Assembly: GCA_030710605.1 (NCBI GenBank)
Contig: CP092884.1
Span: 19,077,483-19,141,482 of the forward strand
DNA: 64,000 nt
Reading direction: 5' to 3'
From: Cordylochernes scorpioides
Taxonomy: Eukaryota > Arthropoda > Arachnida > Pseudoscorpiones > Chernetidae
Notes under the pieces: model-generated
Databases searched by the model: none
What the model was told of the DNA's origin: nothing
Seen by the model: only the letters and a program-made list of their open reading frames with translations
Part shown: one piece after another, positions 49,166-61,338 of the stretch
Numbering within the stretch: the stretch's first letter is position 1
How the letters are laid out: every line of letters starts with the position of its first letter
Translations under genes and position numbers: made by a program

Positions 49166-50670
49166 ATTATTGATTATATAGATGGCCCCTACCTTGTTTT
49201 TAATCAGATAATGTGACCCAGAGACTGGTTGAAATATTCACATCTTCCTCTTGACTGAATCCTCCCCACACAATTTTCCTTAAGTAAGATCAGCAAACAC
49301 ATCAAATAAATTATGAACTTTCGAAGTGGACATGCAGCCTATCAATGTCTTCTGATATAAAGAGGATAAAACTTCCTCTGCTTCAATTGGGACTGTGCTC
49401 TATTCAATGTTTCCACATATTCCACAAGAGTAAAAAAAAGATGAACAGCTTTATGATGGGACAACAAAGCCTTTATGTATGTCTTAATACAGTAAAACCC
49501 CAGTTATACGAATCCTGGATATAGCGAACCTTCCCTTATAACGAACCCACGGCGATTCCCAATTCCATTCCATTGAAAATACCATCGTTATAACGAACTT
49601 TGCGATTTTTAAAATAACGAACTATCCCTATAACGAACCTATTTTCGGTCCCAAAATGATAAAATATATTTAAAATACTATGCTTATAACGAACTTAAAA
49701 TTGTGATTTAAAAAAAAATTAAAACAACAAAATTTTAAGCATGTTTCAGCTCACGGATCGCGATTTCAAAACAAAAAATTAGCAGCATTGTTTGTTTTCA
49801 TTTCCATTCATTTTTGCTGTATGTTAAACGGTATACATTTTTACACATTATACTTTTATTTAATAGAATATCTTTGCATTCGACAATTTTGAAATAGAAA
49901 AAAAAAAATTACAAATGGCTTCCAAAATAAAGAAAAGAAACAAATAATAGTGTTATAAAAAAACGGTGGTAGCATGCCCTTTTAGAAGCATTCTATATCA
50001 AGTTTAACCTAGGCTAAAAAATAATTCCAAATAATTTTAAAGCCAGAAATGGTTTGAATAACAGGTTAAAAACAAAATTTAATCTATACTTCAGAAGAAT
50101 ATGTGGAAACTGGAATTGGAAAAGGAAAAAAAAAAACAGTGCCCGTTTGTCTCATGGGCCACAAACAAATCGACTTATAAATTCTCAAAAACTACCACTA
50201 CAGTTCTATTTTTAGAATGGAAGCCTTGTTAGGGTTTGCGGATATTCCCCCTAGCGGGCCGTTTTATTACAGATTTTGTGTTTGCAAATTGGCGTTTTTC
50301 ATTCGCAATTTTACCGATCGCGCTATTGTATCAACATGTTTCGCGTCCGATTTTTCTGAATTGGATACTTTTGATTCATCTTCAATTGATTCAGAATACA
50401 CGGAAGTTTATTCCTTTGATGGAAATAACGGTATTTTAAGACAATTCTGATTTTCAAATTTTACTTTTCACTTTCAAACAACAAGGTATTAGAGCCATTT
50501 TTTCAAATAAATTTAGTATTATATTATTTGATAAAGATGTTCTAAAATATACTCTTATACCTTTTAAATATATAATTAATAAAGTTTTGCCAAGGGGATT
50601 TGGCTTAATTTTTAAATTATACATAGGTTTTTATATAAACATGTATGCTAATGATAAGAAGAACCTATTA

Positions 50671-53271
50671 CACTGGTCAACAACATTTTTGCTCAAGAGA
50701 ACCTGATGGTGTTTCTAGTGTAACCTTTCGTGCAGATCTCAAAAATCTAATCAGAAATTTTCCATCACCCATGGTTTTTGCGTGACACCCATTTTTTGGT
50801 ATTGGGATAAATATAGCAAAAAAATATTATGTAAGCATTTTTGCATAAACCTTATTACATTACACTGGTTTATAAAAAAATATTTTTCTTTGTCCCAAAA
50901 GAAACAGCATCTTATCTAAATTTAACTCTTTGTGCTGATTCCAAATATACCATTAGTTTTTTCTATCATGCAAGGTATTTAAGATACACCTACTTGAAAT
51001 TTGGAAATGTTTTTAATATATAGGCCTATATGAACGAAATATATTTATTTAATTGAAAAGTAGTGACAGTGGATTTTCTTCTATACTTTGCTTGTGGTAC
51101 ATCCTTCTTGAGTATCCAGCAGTAGTCAGCAAGCATACTGGGACTCCATTTACCTTGGTACCGCTTCTCCATGCTTGATATATCTTGATGAAACCTCTCA
51201 CCATGCTCATCGCTAACAGCACCAAGATTGTCTGGAAAGAAATCCAGATGTGAATGCAGGAAATGGATCTTGAGAGACATGTTACATCCCAGTGCCTCGT
51301 AGGAAAGCAACAGATCATCAACTATGTCTTGGTAATTCTCAACCTTGACACTTCCTAAGAAGTTCTTGCAAATGTTTCTAAAGGAATTCCATGCTGCTGC
51401 TTCAACTTCATTCAAACTATTTTGAAAATTTCCATCCTGCAGCAATTCTCGAATCTGAGGTCCAATGAAAATGCCTTCTTTAATTTTCGCATCACTTATG
51501 CTATAACATTTTTGTTTTAGGTAGGCAAATCCACTGGCATTTTGATCCATTGCCTTGACAAAGTTCTTCATTAATCCCGATTTAATATGTAATGGTGGTA
51601 AGTAATATTTTCTGAATCGATCAGGGGAGGATTTACAATATTTTCATGTCCTGGAGTAAAGATTTCACGGTTTGGCCAGCTTTTTTAATGTAATGCCTTT
51701 CCCTATCTTTGCTATTCCACTCACATAGAAAACAACAAAATTTTGTATATCCAAGCTGTAATCCACGCAAGAGAGCAATGACTTTCAAAACTATGCATAT
51801 TTTCTAACCGTATCTTTCATATTCTATCTTTTTCAAAAGCAGCTTCATGTTTTCGTAAGTTTCTTTCATGTTGGATGCATGTGCTATTTGCACTGATGGG
51901 AACTTATTTCCGTTGTGAAGGAGAACAGCTTTCAAACTAATTTTTGAAGAATCAATGAATAAACGCCATTCTTCTGTATCATGGTCATGACCAAGCGTTT
52001 CCATTAGACTAACAACAACATTGCAATATACTAAATTATTCTCTTGTGAAAAGAAGTCTTGAAATTCATCTTGACGCTTGCGAAAAAAGCATACTTTTTT
52101 GCCTTTATGCAGCAGATTCCAGCCTTTTAACCTAGTGCCTAAAAGTTCACTCTGTTTTTTGGATAAATCTAAATCACCTACAAGGTAGTTCAAATCTCCT
52201 TGGGTTAACAAATGAGGTTCAGATGAAGCACCTGCTTCAAAATTTGTGTCATCAGACTGTTGCTCTTGTTTATCTGAATCATCGTCACTAAATATTACAT
52301 TTTCAGGAGGCTGTGGCCCAGAAAAAATATCACTATGAGGAACCGGTCTCATAGAAGGAAAATCTGGATATTCAACTGTATGTCTTGATTTGGTGGTAAT
52401 ACCTGTAGTCTTTGTCAAACAAAAATAACAGTCTGAAGAATGGTCTTTAGGTTCCCTCCATATCATTGGGCCGCAAAAGGCATATGCCGTTCACCTTTAA
52501 TCCACCCTGTAAGACGTCGAGCACAAATTTTACAACATTGATGATGAGCCCAAGTCTTGGTCACTGACTTTACAGCCAAAATAAAGTTGATAGCACTTTT
52601 TGATGAGTGGTGTAAAGTTTCGCCTTTGAACTTTGAAAGTTAATTCCTCACAAATGTAACAGAAAATATCAGGAATATTAATGCAACGCCTCAGCATATT
52701 GACACAGTCTAGTGCACACGATTTATAAAAGCAAATCGATAGAAAAGAATAAACTGATCACTTCAAAATTACCTGTCACTTCTGATGCAAATGTATTAAA
52801 CAAATCGTTAGATTCAATTTAAATATATATATTAAAACTGTTATTCAGCAAATAGCATTCCAGACCTTGTCGTTATTTTTGAGTTGAGAGCAAAACAGAT
52901 TGCATTATATAATAAACATATTTAATTAAAAATTCTATAATTTGTTATTTAAATTATAATATTTATGATTCTTAAAGAGCAAAATTTAATTAATAACAAA
53001 TAAAATAAAGCTTTTGGCTCCACATATCAACTCTTCTTGTCAAAAATAAAGCGCTAGCTAATGTAATGATATTTACTTTAAAAATGCTTATGTAACATTT
53101 TCTGCATTATTACTGTATATACTAATTTATAGAAAAAAATGGTTAACCTGCAAGAACTATGGGTGATGGAAAACTTCTGATTTCATTTTTGAATTCAGAA
53201 TGAAAAGTTACATTAGAATCAACATCAGGTTTTCTCCGGCAAAAAAAAAAAGTTTTTTTTGTAGACCTGTG
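50671..53271 (-). mobile_element. 2.6 kb DNA transposon with CAC...GTG ends and 3-bp duplication
   Basis: Element of 2601 bp. The ends read CACTGGTCAACA on the left and CACAGGTCTACA inwards from the right. Further subterminal similarity includes GAGAACCTGATGGTG and GAAAACCTGATGTTG, and TCTAGTGTAACCTTTC against TCTAATGTAACTTTTC. TTA is duplicated (50668-50670, 53272-53274), as shown by comparison with intact family copies (CTATTATCAAATGAC near 29910). Ends beginning CAC and a 3-bp duplication fit the CACTA/EnSpm superfamily. It carries a degenerate protein of a widespread but poorly characterised arthropod type. Confidence 0.72.
51026..52697 (-). pseudogene. Degenerate transposase-like protein of the nested element
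   Basis: Read on the minus strand from the ATG at 52697: MLRRCINIPDIFCYICEELT with a Cys-pair, then KICARRLTGWIKG and PMIWREPKDHSSDCYFCLT, suggesting an N-terminal zinc-binding region. A Ser/Asp/Glu-rich linker follows (52330-52220). The core has LLGTRLKGWNLL, EEWRLFIDSSKISLKAVLLH with a conserved Asp, then after a stop LKVIALLRGLQLGYTKFCCF with CxxC (FLCEW), and LGAVSDEHGERFHQDISSME near the end. Proteins of this kind are expanded in many arthropods and usually left unnamed. I infer a DDE-type transposase because of the element context. A stop near 51803 and frameshifts between 51800 and 51571 inactivate it. Confidence 0.7.
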
Positions 53272-53504
53272 TTATAAAATGACTTCTTTTGATATTCAGC
53301 ATTACTGTAAAGAAATAGGTCAATTTAGGGATTTAAAACAAAGTGACCATTATTGAGTGGCTACCTTTTCCTGTGTGTAGGGCTGTTTTTAATTATACGG
53401 TCTAAACATTTAGAAAAGTAAAAAAGAAAAAAGGCCAAACTGTGGCTATATTGAACCAAAAGCTCTGTCCCATTGGGGTTCACTATAGAGGGGTTTTACT
53501 GTAT

Positions 53505-55040
53505 ATGTTTTATTCATGGATTTACCACAAAGTCTCTGCAAAGAAAGAACAAAAAAAAAACTATTTACATTTAATAATAATCTTTATTTAAATGCACACA
53601 AACACAAAGGCTACAAGAAATAAGTATTTAAAGAGAGAGAGGCTATGTACCATGAATAAAATGAATATCTTTTAAGGAATTCCTCACAACATTTCCAGAC
53701 ATAGCCCAGTCCAATTTCATGGATCTTGTTGATCAAGACAATGGAGTCCATTATATGTCAGGTTTATGGTATTATTTATGTAATATTTCAAATGTTATAT
53801 ATTTGCACAAAAAGCCTCCTTTGGACAAATAGTCTCATATCTGGGTTTGTGAATTCTGAAAATATTAAATAAATAAAAAGATGTGAGGTATACACCCCAA
53901 TCTAACACACATTATTTATCCAATGATTTTTTTTTTGTGCTATACTTTCTCTCTTTTATTCCAATTTTTTAATTTTTATTTCTAGCTGCCAACCCTTAGA
54001 AACAGGTTGATGGGATTTCTGTACAATTTTATGCTTTCTACAAGTAGTTATTTTTTCAATTAATTTTTTTGATTTATCAAAAATATCTTTACCATTTTTT
54101 TCTAGAGAAAAAATTTAACAGGATTTATTTTTTGTATTATCCCATTGTTATACAAAGTCATTTCGCGTTTTTAAATCCTTTTATTTTATTTATACAAAGT
54201 CATGGAAGCAAATTCGTTGATTAAGTTAACAATCATGATGTGTAGGGTTGTCATATAGGTCCTGTCTTGAGGCTCCCATACATTCCAAGAAATGGTCCAG
54301 TGAGGTCTCTCTGGTTCTTCAGATGAAGCTCTGTGGGAAGGTCTGGAAATTACCATTCTAGCTTGTTAAGCTTCAGGCTGCCTATCCATCCCATTCTAGA
54401 AAATAATCCTTCCAGCTTTGCCTTTTGGGACTTACAGCCTATATAGGCAATGTATGCTACTCAGACATCCATTGAATATAGACTAATTTGCTAACATTTT
54501 ATTTGTAGTCCAAGATATAGTAAATGTTCTGCAGGTTATGATAGCAATGTCGGCTTGACACAAGATACCAGAATAGTGAAGAGAGAGGCCCACCAAGGAA
54601 GAATTGTTTCAGTAATCTAACAGAATGAATGGTCTTGAATTAGAAGAGGTGAAGAGAATTGGCTTAGAAGAGGATGAAATGGCATTCCATTATGGTTAGC
54701 CTCTGTATTGGAGATGACTGTATTACAATGATGATGAGGCATAAGATCCTTTAAGAATAAGGGGAGAGGTAAACCAAGGAAGGATAATTTTGAGAATCAA
54801 ATGGAATAGTCTGTATTTAGACGTTAAGAGACATGCTCAGATTATGAAAGTTTAGTTAATTAAGTATAGTTTAGTTAATGAAGCTTCATGGTCTGGCATC
54901 AATGGAATCTCCCAAATACTAAAAGAGGAAAATACTAAGAACACCATGTCTTTTCTAAAGTTTAGTTGTATGTAGAGCTGCTTCCCATCTTGAAGTCCAT
55001 AGAAAAGGTTTCCACTGATCAGTTAGTATTCTGCAGCAAA
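53505..55040. other. Intergenic sequence without recognised features
   Basis: AT-rich DNA. No exon, terminal repeat or RNA gene is evident on either strand. Confidence 0.4.
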
Positions 55041-55044
55041 TCAA

Positions 55045-55150
55045 CAGATGTCCATACAATTTTGTTTATTTGTAACTCTACAAACTTTCAGGGAGGAACC
55101 CGCCTTCGTAGATACAAAAATGAGACAAAGGTAAAATGAAATAAAATTGA
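55045..55150 (-). repeat. Possible decayed hammerhead-bearing Penelope relic
   Basis: Minus strand reads TCTACGA, AGGCGGGTTCCTCCC and TGAAAG followed by TTTGTAGAG, close to the core layout of the Penelope ribozymes here (CUGACGA, hairpin, GAAA), but with changes at conserved core bases. No target duplication was found. Confidence 0.3.
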
Positions 55151-55638
55151 TAAAAATCGAGATTCAAGCTGAAACTGCCCATAGTTTGCTGTAGTCACCT
55201 CCCCCATTATTGAGAGTTCCAAGAATTAACTGATCAGTTAGTTGGGGTCCCCACATATATCTAGGAGTAGAAAGAGGAATTACAATACTTTATTTTAACC
55301 TTGGAAATGTGTGAAAGATTTCTCCCAGGTTATTTGCTGTCAAATTCTGCACACACACACACACTGACTATTGATATTCAATCCTACTTAATGATGGAAT
55401 GCTATCCTAGTCCCTTGTGCCACACCTTCTCCCTTTACAAATCTCAAATAAAATATAGTTTCTCCTCCCTATATACAGAAAAACCACCACAAATACACTT
55501 TATATTTATTAAATCTCTTTCCCTTTATTACACATAAAATCACTCAGATCCAATTATCCATTGAAAATGACATATTAACCAAGGTCTCTAAACTTGGTTC
55601 CAATGAAAACCTTAATATAATTATTTTCTAACTGATGC

Positions 55639-56382
55639 AGTCGACTCTTTATAATCTGAAACTCGTTAATTTGAATCTCTCGATAATTTGAATTATTTGA
55701 ATAAAATCAATTTTAATTGGTCCCTTCGGTAATTTGAAGTTGAAGAATAGTAACTTGCCACAAATGAACATTTGTGAATAACTGTACAAATGTTTAAAAT
55801 AATAAATCAAGAATTTCGTTCAAACTCTTGTTTACTTGATTTTATTAATATGTAAGATTCTATCTGAAAATTAAAATATGAGGGAAGATGTTGCCGGCGA
55901 ATTTCTGAAGCCAGACCAGCCTGGCAACTAACTAAACAAAGTTAAAGCTCAAATTTCTCATGCCCAACGGGCGGAGATAAGGGCTTGGTTAGGTTGATTC
56001 GTCAGTGTAAATGACAAAATGTTCCCTTCGGCGGTTTCATGTTGAAGGAAAAAGCCAAGGCTTTTGTGTAGTCTTTTGGAATTGAAGGTACAAATGTTTA
56101 AAATAATAAATCACACATTTTTTCAAACTCTTGCTTGAGAAAGGGCAAGACCCAAAGCTCCCAAAAAATGTATTTCTTTAAAAACACACACACTTGTGGT
56201 AAGTCACTTATTTAATCTTGTATCAACAAAGTATGCATATCTTGAAACTGCCAAAACTTCAAACTCTTGTTTACTTGATTTTTCCCTCCATCTTAATCGT
56301 TTAAACTCCTGTTATTTTGAACTCTTGATAAATTGAAATTTTTCTCTGGTCCCTTGAGTTTCAAATTATCGAGAGTCGACTG
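55639..56382. mobile_element. pogo-like MITE (CAGTCGACTCT ends)
   Basis: The ends CAGTCGACTCTTTATAATCT and its diverged reverse complement (GATAATTTGAAAC... read inwards from 56382) are inverted. TA follows on the right (56383-56384); the left flank reads TG. A 124-bp Penelope-type fragment is inserted at 56134. Confidence 0.7.
56134..56257 (+). mobile_element. Short Penelope-type insertion with 12-bp duplication
   Basis: TTCAAACTCTTG at 56122-56133 and 56258-56269 brackets 124 bp that starts with a decayed hammerhead-like motif (CTTGAGAAAGGGC, then GACCCAAAGCTCCC) followed by GTATTTCTTTAAAAAC, as in the Penelope arms. It is a small truncated copy. Confidence 0.6.
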
Positions 56383-56889
56383 TATATCTCATGGACAATA
56401 TAAAGAACTCTCTAGACATGTCATGTTTAATCCAGAAGTTGATTTTAAATTATATACTTTTTCAGCTATATAATTTTATCCATAATTATCTATGCCATTT
56501 GCTTTTTTTTTTTTTGTACTTACAGAGTTTCTCTAGTTATTTACTTATATTTTGTATCATTTATGTGTGAATAAAGTTTGTTTTTCCACATTTTGAATGT
56601 TGTCATCACTTTATACAGCTACTACACCTTCTTAGGAATTGAGTACAACTTACCAATCTGGTATTTTTAAAGGATGGTAGATATATATATATCGTATATT
56701 TTAAACTGTATGACACTTTTGGTATATGTCACATATCTTCCAATTAGTTAGAGCCGATACCTTAAAAGATTCTACCCTTCTTTTAAAATGTACACTATTT
56801 CTATTTACTACCACCCCATATTTTGTATATAAACTATTTGTATTTTAACCCCCTATTTGTATTTAAAACTAAAAATGGTGACGTCAAAA

Positions 56890-57122
56890 TAAAACACACA
56901 GAAAGAGGCTGCCTCTTAATAGTGTTCACTTTGTTATAATTCCCATAATTGACCAATATCCTTACATTAATACTGAATAATAAAAGAAATTATTTGATGA
57001 TAGGTTCTTCTTATCATTGGCATACATGTACCTCTATGTCTAATTTAAAAATCAAGACAAATCCTAGGCAAAGTTTTATTAATTATATATTCAAAGAAAT
57101 GACTCTAATACCTTATTGCTTT
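56890..57122 (-). repeat. Fragment of the CAGTAAAACCCC family
   Basis: Internal and right-side sequence of the family in inverse orientation (for example GAGGCTGCCTCTTAATAGTG and CTTCTTATCATTGGCATACA). Broken at 57122 by a piggyBac-like end. Confidence 0.65.
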
Positions 57123-57195
57123 AACCCTTAGTTACTGGCGCCTATTTTCCTTGCACAATTACTGGCGTTCGGCCTCTTAGGTCTTCTTTTAAAAA
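57123..57195 (+). mobile_element. piggyBac-like terminus
   Basis: TTAA followed by CCCTTAGTTACTGGCGCC and a repeated TTACTGGCGTTCGGCC, closely related to the element starting at 29997. The rest of the element was not found. Confidence 0.5.
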
Positions 57196-57208
57196 TCAAT
57201 AATAAACC

Positions 57209-57458
57209 ATGTTAATTATAATATTGTAGTGATGAAATAATTATCAAGTCGTATGGCAATTAAGAACAATTTAATAAGCGAGAGAAATTTATATGAAGTT
57301 TATACAGGTTGTTTATATGAGAGCAAAGAAAAAGAAGCACTAGCGCGAGCGGGGGAAAAGAATCACTGGCGGCGGCGCGTGCATTCGCGCGAGGGTTCGC
57401 CTGGAACAACCCGGCGCTGGCACGAGCTTACTGTTCCATGAAGTCGGCCCATGCTACA
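57209..57458 (-). repeat. Gypsy A 3' LTR (left limit approximate)
   Basis: On the minus strand the LTR starts TGTAGCATGGGCCGAC at 57458, right after a purine tract (GGGAGAGGGAGTAG). It includes a GC-rich block (57340-57425). The end near 57209 is only a guess from a TG on the + strand. Confidence 0.55.
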
Positions 57459-57505
57459 CTACTCCCTCTCCCATGAGAAGCTGTTCTACAGCTTTATCTC
57501 AGTTC

Positions 57506-58329
57506 CTAATCTTCTCCAGACGTAGAGTTATCTACACTCCACGAATCTTCCTGTCTTGATGGGTCATAGTACGGCTTCATCCTGAGGATATGGACGGTGT
57601 CGCGCTTCTTTTGTCTTCTACCTTGTTCACTGACTGCTTCGACCTCGTAGGTCACGTCCAATATTTTCTTTGTAACCCTGAAGGGACTGAAGTATCGTCT
57701 TTGGAGTTTTTCAGAAAATCCAACACGTCGAATAGGAATGAAGATCCAGACCAGGTCTCCTGGTTCGTAGATCTTTCCGGTATGTCGAGCGCCGTAGTTA
57801 GTTTTGTTCATCTCTTGAGCCTTGAAGATGTGATGGGCTATTTGTCTTGCCTCTTCGGCTCTGGTTCCCAAATTCTTAATGAATTCCTCTCCCTCGGACA
57901 AGCTACTGTAGGGGAATATAGTGTCGAGGGTCGTCTCGGCCTCCCTTCCATGAATCAGGAAGAATGGCGTGAAGCCAGTCGATTCTTGTTTGGCCGTATT
58001 GTAGGCAAACGTGATAAAGGGCAACATCTCGTCCCAGTTCTTCTGGTCAAGGTCCATATACATTGATAGCATGTCGGCAATTGTTCTGTTTAATCTTTCT
58101 GTTAAGCTGTTGGTTTGGGGATGGTACGCCGTTGTCGTCTTCTTTTTGATGCCACATTTATTAATCAGCTCCTGAAGGAGTTTTGGTTGGAAATTTCGAC
58201 CTCGATCCATTACTATTTCTCGAGGGGCTCCATGTTTCAGTATGACTTCTTCTAAAAGAAATTTCGCGATTTCCTGGGCTTCACCTGATCCTAGGCTTTG
58301 AGTTACGGCGTATTTAGTGAGGTAGTCAG
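57506..58329 (-). pseudogene. Gypsy A integrase, C-terminal part
   Basis: Minus-strand reading has YHPQTNSLTERLNRTIADML, the last catalytic block with the Glu, then AYNTAKQESTGFTPFFLIHG and a C-terminal GPY/F-type region (SPFRVTKKILDVTYEVE). It ends at a stop at 57506. The start (the VVCTD...YLTKYA block) is separated by the Gypsy B insertion. This stretch has no stop, so the element was not old when it was interrupted. Confidence 0.88.
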
Positions 58330-58485
58330 TGTGTTGTTATCCAAGACGAGGCAAGATTAACTAAGCATTAGTTTATTTCCTATTATATTATATCTGTCAT
58401 ATACAAGTCAAAAGAGATCACTAGCAGAGTATTATTCCTTTTGGTTTCCAGAGCTCAACATTCTATGAGCCTAATACTCTGCACA
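58330..58485 (-). repeat. Gypsy B LTR (3')
   Basis: 156 bp, TG...CA, matches 62025-62180 base for base as far as read. Confidence 0.93.
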
Positions 58486-58500
58486 TCTCCTCCCTTATCT

Positions 58501-61294
58501 TTACAGGAACCTTCGAGGTATCTTGACTGCCCTTCCATATCTTGTATGCACGGCTGGCATTGAAGGGAGGCTCTTCTCTGGTTCCTGGTCTTGGTTGTCC
58601 CTCTGCATCCTTCCATCTCTTGTAGATGAGGCCGTTGGTGTAGGGCAATCCTCCTCGGTCTCTTGCTCCTGGTCATCCTGGTCATCCTCAGAAGCATCCA
58701 TGGTACTTCCCATTTTTGGTAGAGGTGTGAGGTGGAGTCTGTTTCGCCTAACTTTTCCTTGGGGAGTTTGTACCCAATAGGAACGCGGTTCTTCGGATTT
58801 GTGAAGAACTTTTCTCTCTCCTTTTACTCTTTGATCTCTAACCCAAACGCTGTCCCCTTGTTGAAGCTGAGGCAAGCTATGTACATCGTGTCGTTTATCA
58901 TATAGGCGCTTCTGGTTGATCACCCTCCTTTTCTCTCTTTCTTGCAAAGCTTCTGAGTCCAAGTACCTTGGCATCAGTGATGATTCTATTGCTGGAACAG
59001 AGGTCCTAAGGCGTCGTCCCATTAATAGTTCAGCTGGACTATAACCACTTTCCAGGGGCATTGTTCTATATGCTTGAAGAGTCAGATAGCAATCTTCTTC
59101 TTTCTTAAAACTTTGCTTTATATTCTTGATAATTGCTTCAATAAATCCATTGCTTTGAGGGAATTTCGGGCTGGATGTGATATGTTTGAAAGACCATTCC
59201 TTAGAAAATTTTGAAAATTCGGAACCCAGAACTTTTTGGAATTGTGGTCCATTATCGCTTCTAACAGTCTCAGGTGTTCCATGCCTAGCAAATATAGATT
59301 TAAGACGGCCTATTACTTCTTGAGCAGTTAGATTTTGTAAAAGTGATATTTCTGGGTACCTGGAATAGTAATCACATACAATTAGATACCATCTCCCATT
59401 TAGATAAAAGAGATCCATTCCGACTTTTTGCCAAGGTCTGATCGGAAATTCTGAGGGCATCAAAGGTTCATGCTTGGGTTTTCTCTCCTTCAAGCATTTT
59501 GTACACGACGAAACCATCCTTTCAATCTCTTGGGAAATTCCTAACCACCAAACCGATTCTTTTGCTCTAGATCTGCATTTATTGATCCCAAAATGGCCTT
59601 GGTGCAATTTCTCAAGGATATCTTTCCTCAATGTCTTAGGGATTAGAATTCTTTGTCCTCTAAGAAGAAGACCATTCTGATAGGTCAGGTCCTCCTGAAA
59701 TTGCCAGTATCCTCTTAGTTCTGGATCTACTTCTCTTTTATTCTTAGGCCATCCACTCATACAGTATTTAGCCAATTGAGAGCAAAGTGAATCTTCCTTT
59801 TGCTTTCTAGAAATCTCCAAAAGTCTTTCTTCTGTTGCTGGAAATTCAATGGATTGGATGTACGCAGAAAGTTCTTCTTCCAATTCATCTTTATGTGGTT
59901 TAGACATAGGCTTCCTTGATAACATATCAGCCACTATTTGCTTTTTGCCAGCAATGTGACTTATTTGATAAGAATACCTCATCATCCTCATTTTTAATCG
60001 CTGAAGTCTGGGAGTCATGTCTTCCAAGGATTTGGACGTAAAGATGGCAATCAGTGGTTTGTGATCTGTTTCAATATGGATTTTAATACCTGTAACATAA
60101 TCCTTTAGTCGTTCACAAGTCCATACTATAGCCAGTCCTTCTTTTTCAATTTGGCTGTATCTTTTTTCCGTTTCTGAAAGTGTTCTAGATACATAAGCTA
60201 TAGGTTTTAAAGATCCATCAGGTTGTTCTTGTCTTAGAACACCACCTATTCCAAATGAAGAAGCATCAGCCGATACTATGGTCGTTCTTGAGGGATCAAA
60301 TAAAGCGAGGTTAGGTCTAGATACTAACTCTTGTTTCAGTAGGTTAAAGCTCTTTTTCTGAGGTTCATCCCAAACCCACTCGTTTTTTGTACTTAGTAAC
60401 GAATTCAAGGGTTGTAATTTATCCGCAAGGTTGGGAATGAATTTTCCTAAATAATTCATCATGCCTAAGAAAGACTTCAATTCTTTTGTTGATCTAGGCG
60501 CCTCCATTTTTGTAATAGCATCGAGCTTTTCTTCGTCAATGAATAAGCCTTCTGAGCTCAATGTGTGTCCCAGGAATTTTACAGTTTTAACTCCAAATTG
60601 ACACTTTTCTGGGTTGAGTGTCATCCTTTCTTCTTGGATTTTCTTCAAAACTTGGCGTACCCTTTCGTTATGTTCTTCTAAGGAAGATCCGTATACTACA
60701 ATATCATCCATGAAGCATACAACCCCTTCTATATTGCCCAGAAGCTGAGTCATCTTTCTTTGAAAGATTTCTGGTGCCGACGTTATTCCAAATGGGATTC
60801 TTTTGAAAAAGAACCTGCCGAATGGCGTTATAAAGGTAGTTAGTTTTTGGGATTCTTTAGCTAACCCAAACTGCCAAAATCCAGAATTTGCATCTAGCTT
60901 GGAAAAATAGCAAGCATTTCCCAGCTGTCCCAGGATATGCTGTCGCAGGTAGTGGATAATTTTCTCTTCTTATATACTGATTTAGCTTCGTTAAATCAAC
61001 ACAAATTCTTATTTTTCCTCCTGGTTTCGATACTGCAACCATTCCCGCACACCACTCAGTCGGCTCTTCTACTGATTCAATGACTCCTAGCCTGGTCATC
61101 TCTTCAAGTTGTTCCTTTACCTGTTTCATTAAGGGAATTGGAACTCTCCTAGGGGTGCATAAAGCATATGGTTTTGCATCTGGTTGTAGGGATATTTTGT
61201 AATTTATTTTAGCATGTCCTAAACCATTGAATATTTTTGGAAACTCTCTTTTTGGATTTAAAAAATTTGATGATAATTGCTGAATCATTCTCAC
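58501..61294 (-). pseudogene. Gypsy B reverse transcriptase, RNase H and integrase
   Basis: The reading from 61294 has LQPDAKPYALCTPRRVPIP and VIESVEEPTEWCAGMV, then GGKIRICVDLTKLNQYI. A frameshift near 60930 moves the rest to the frame 60753-58501 (750 codons): CFMDDIVVYGSSLEEHNERV with the catalytic MDD, KFLGHTLSSEGLFID, RNase H (VSADASSFGIGGVL, IETDHKPLIAIF), integrase zinc site (HQGHFGINKCR, CTKCLKERK), core (VGMDLFYLNG, VRSDNGPQF, SNGFIEAIIKNIK) and a basic C-terminus. One shift is the only clear lesion in this part. Leftward reading ends at a stop at 58501. Confidence 0.88.
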
Positions 61295-61338
61295 AATGTT
61301 TAATTTTTCACTTGTCTCCCCAGAGAGAAGTGGCTGCT

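Larger units (their letters stand above)
49490..53501 (+). mobile_element. CAGTAAAACCCC-family element containing a nested DNA transposon
   Basis: Both TIRs are present (CAGTAAAACCCC at 49490, GGGGTTTTACTG to 53501) with TA on both sides. Without the nested 2.6 kb element it is about 1.4 kb, close to the copy at 11.7-13.0 kb. It is the most complete nested copy in the window. Confidence 0.82.

Noticed and set aside
54550-54860. Purine-rich region that might encode an acidic protein
   Set aside because: No open frame of useful length on either strand and no splice-supported coding pattern.
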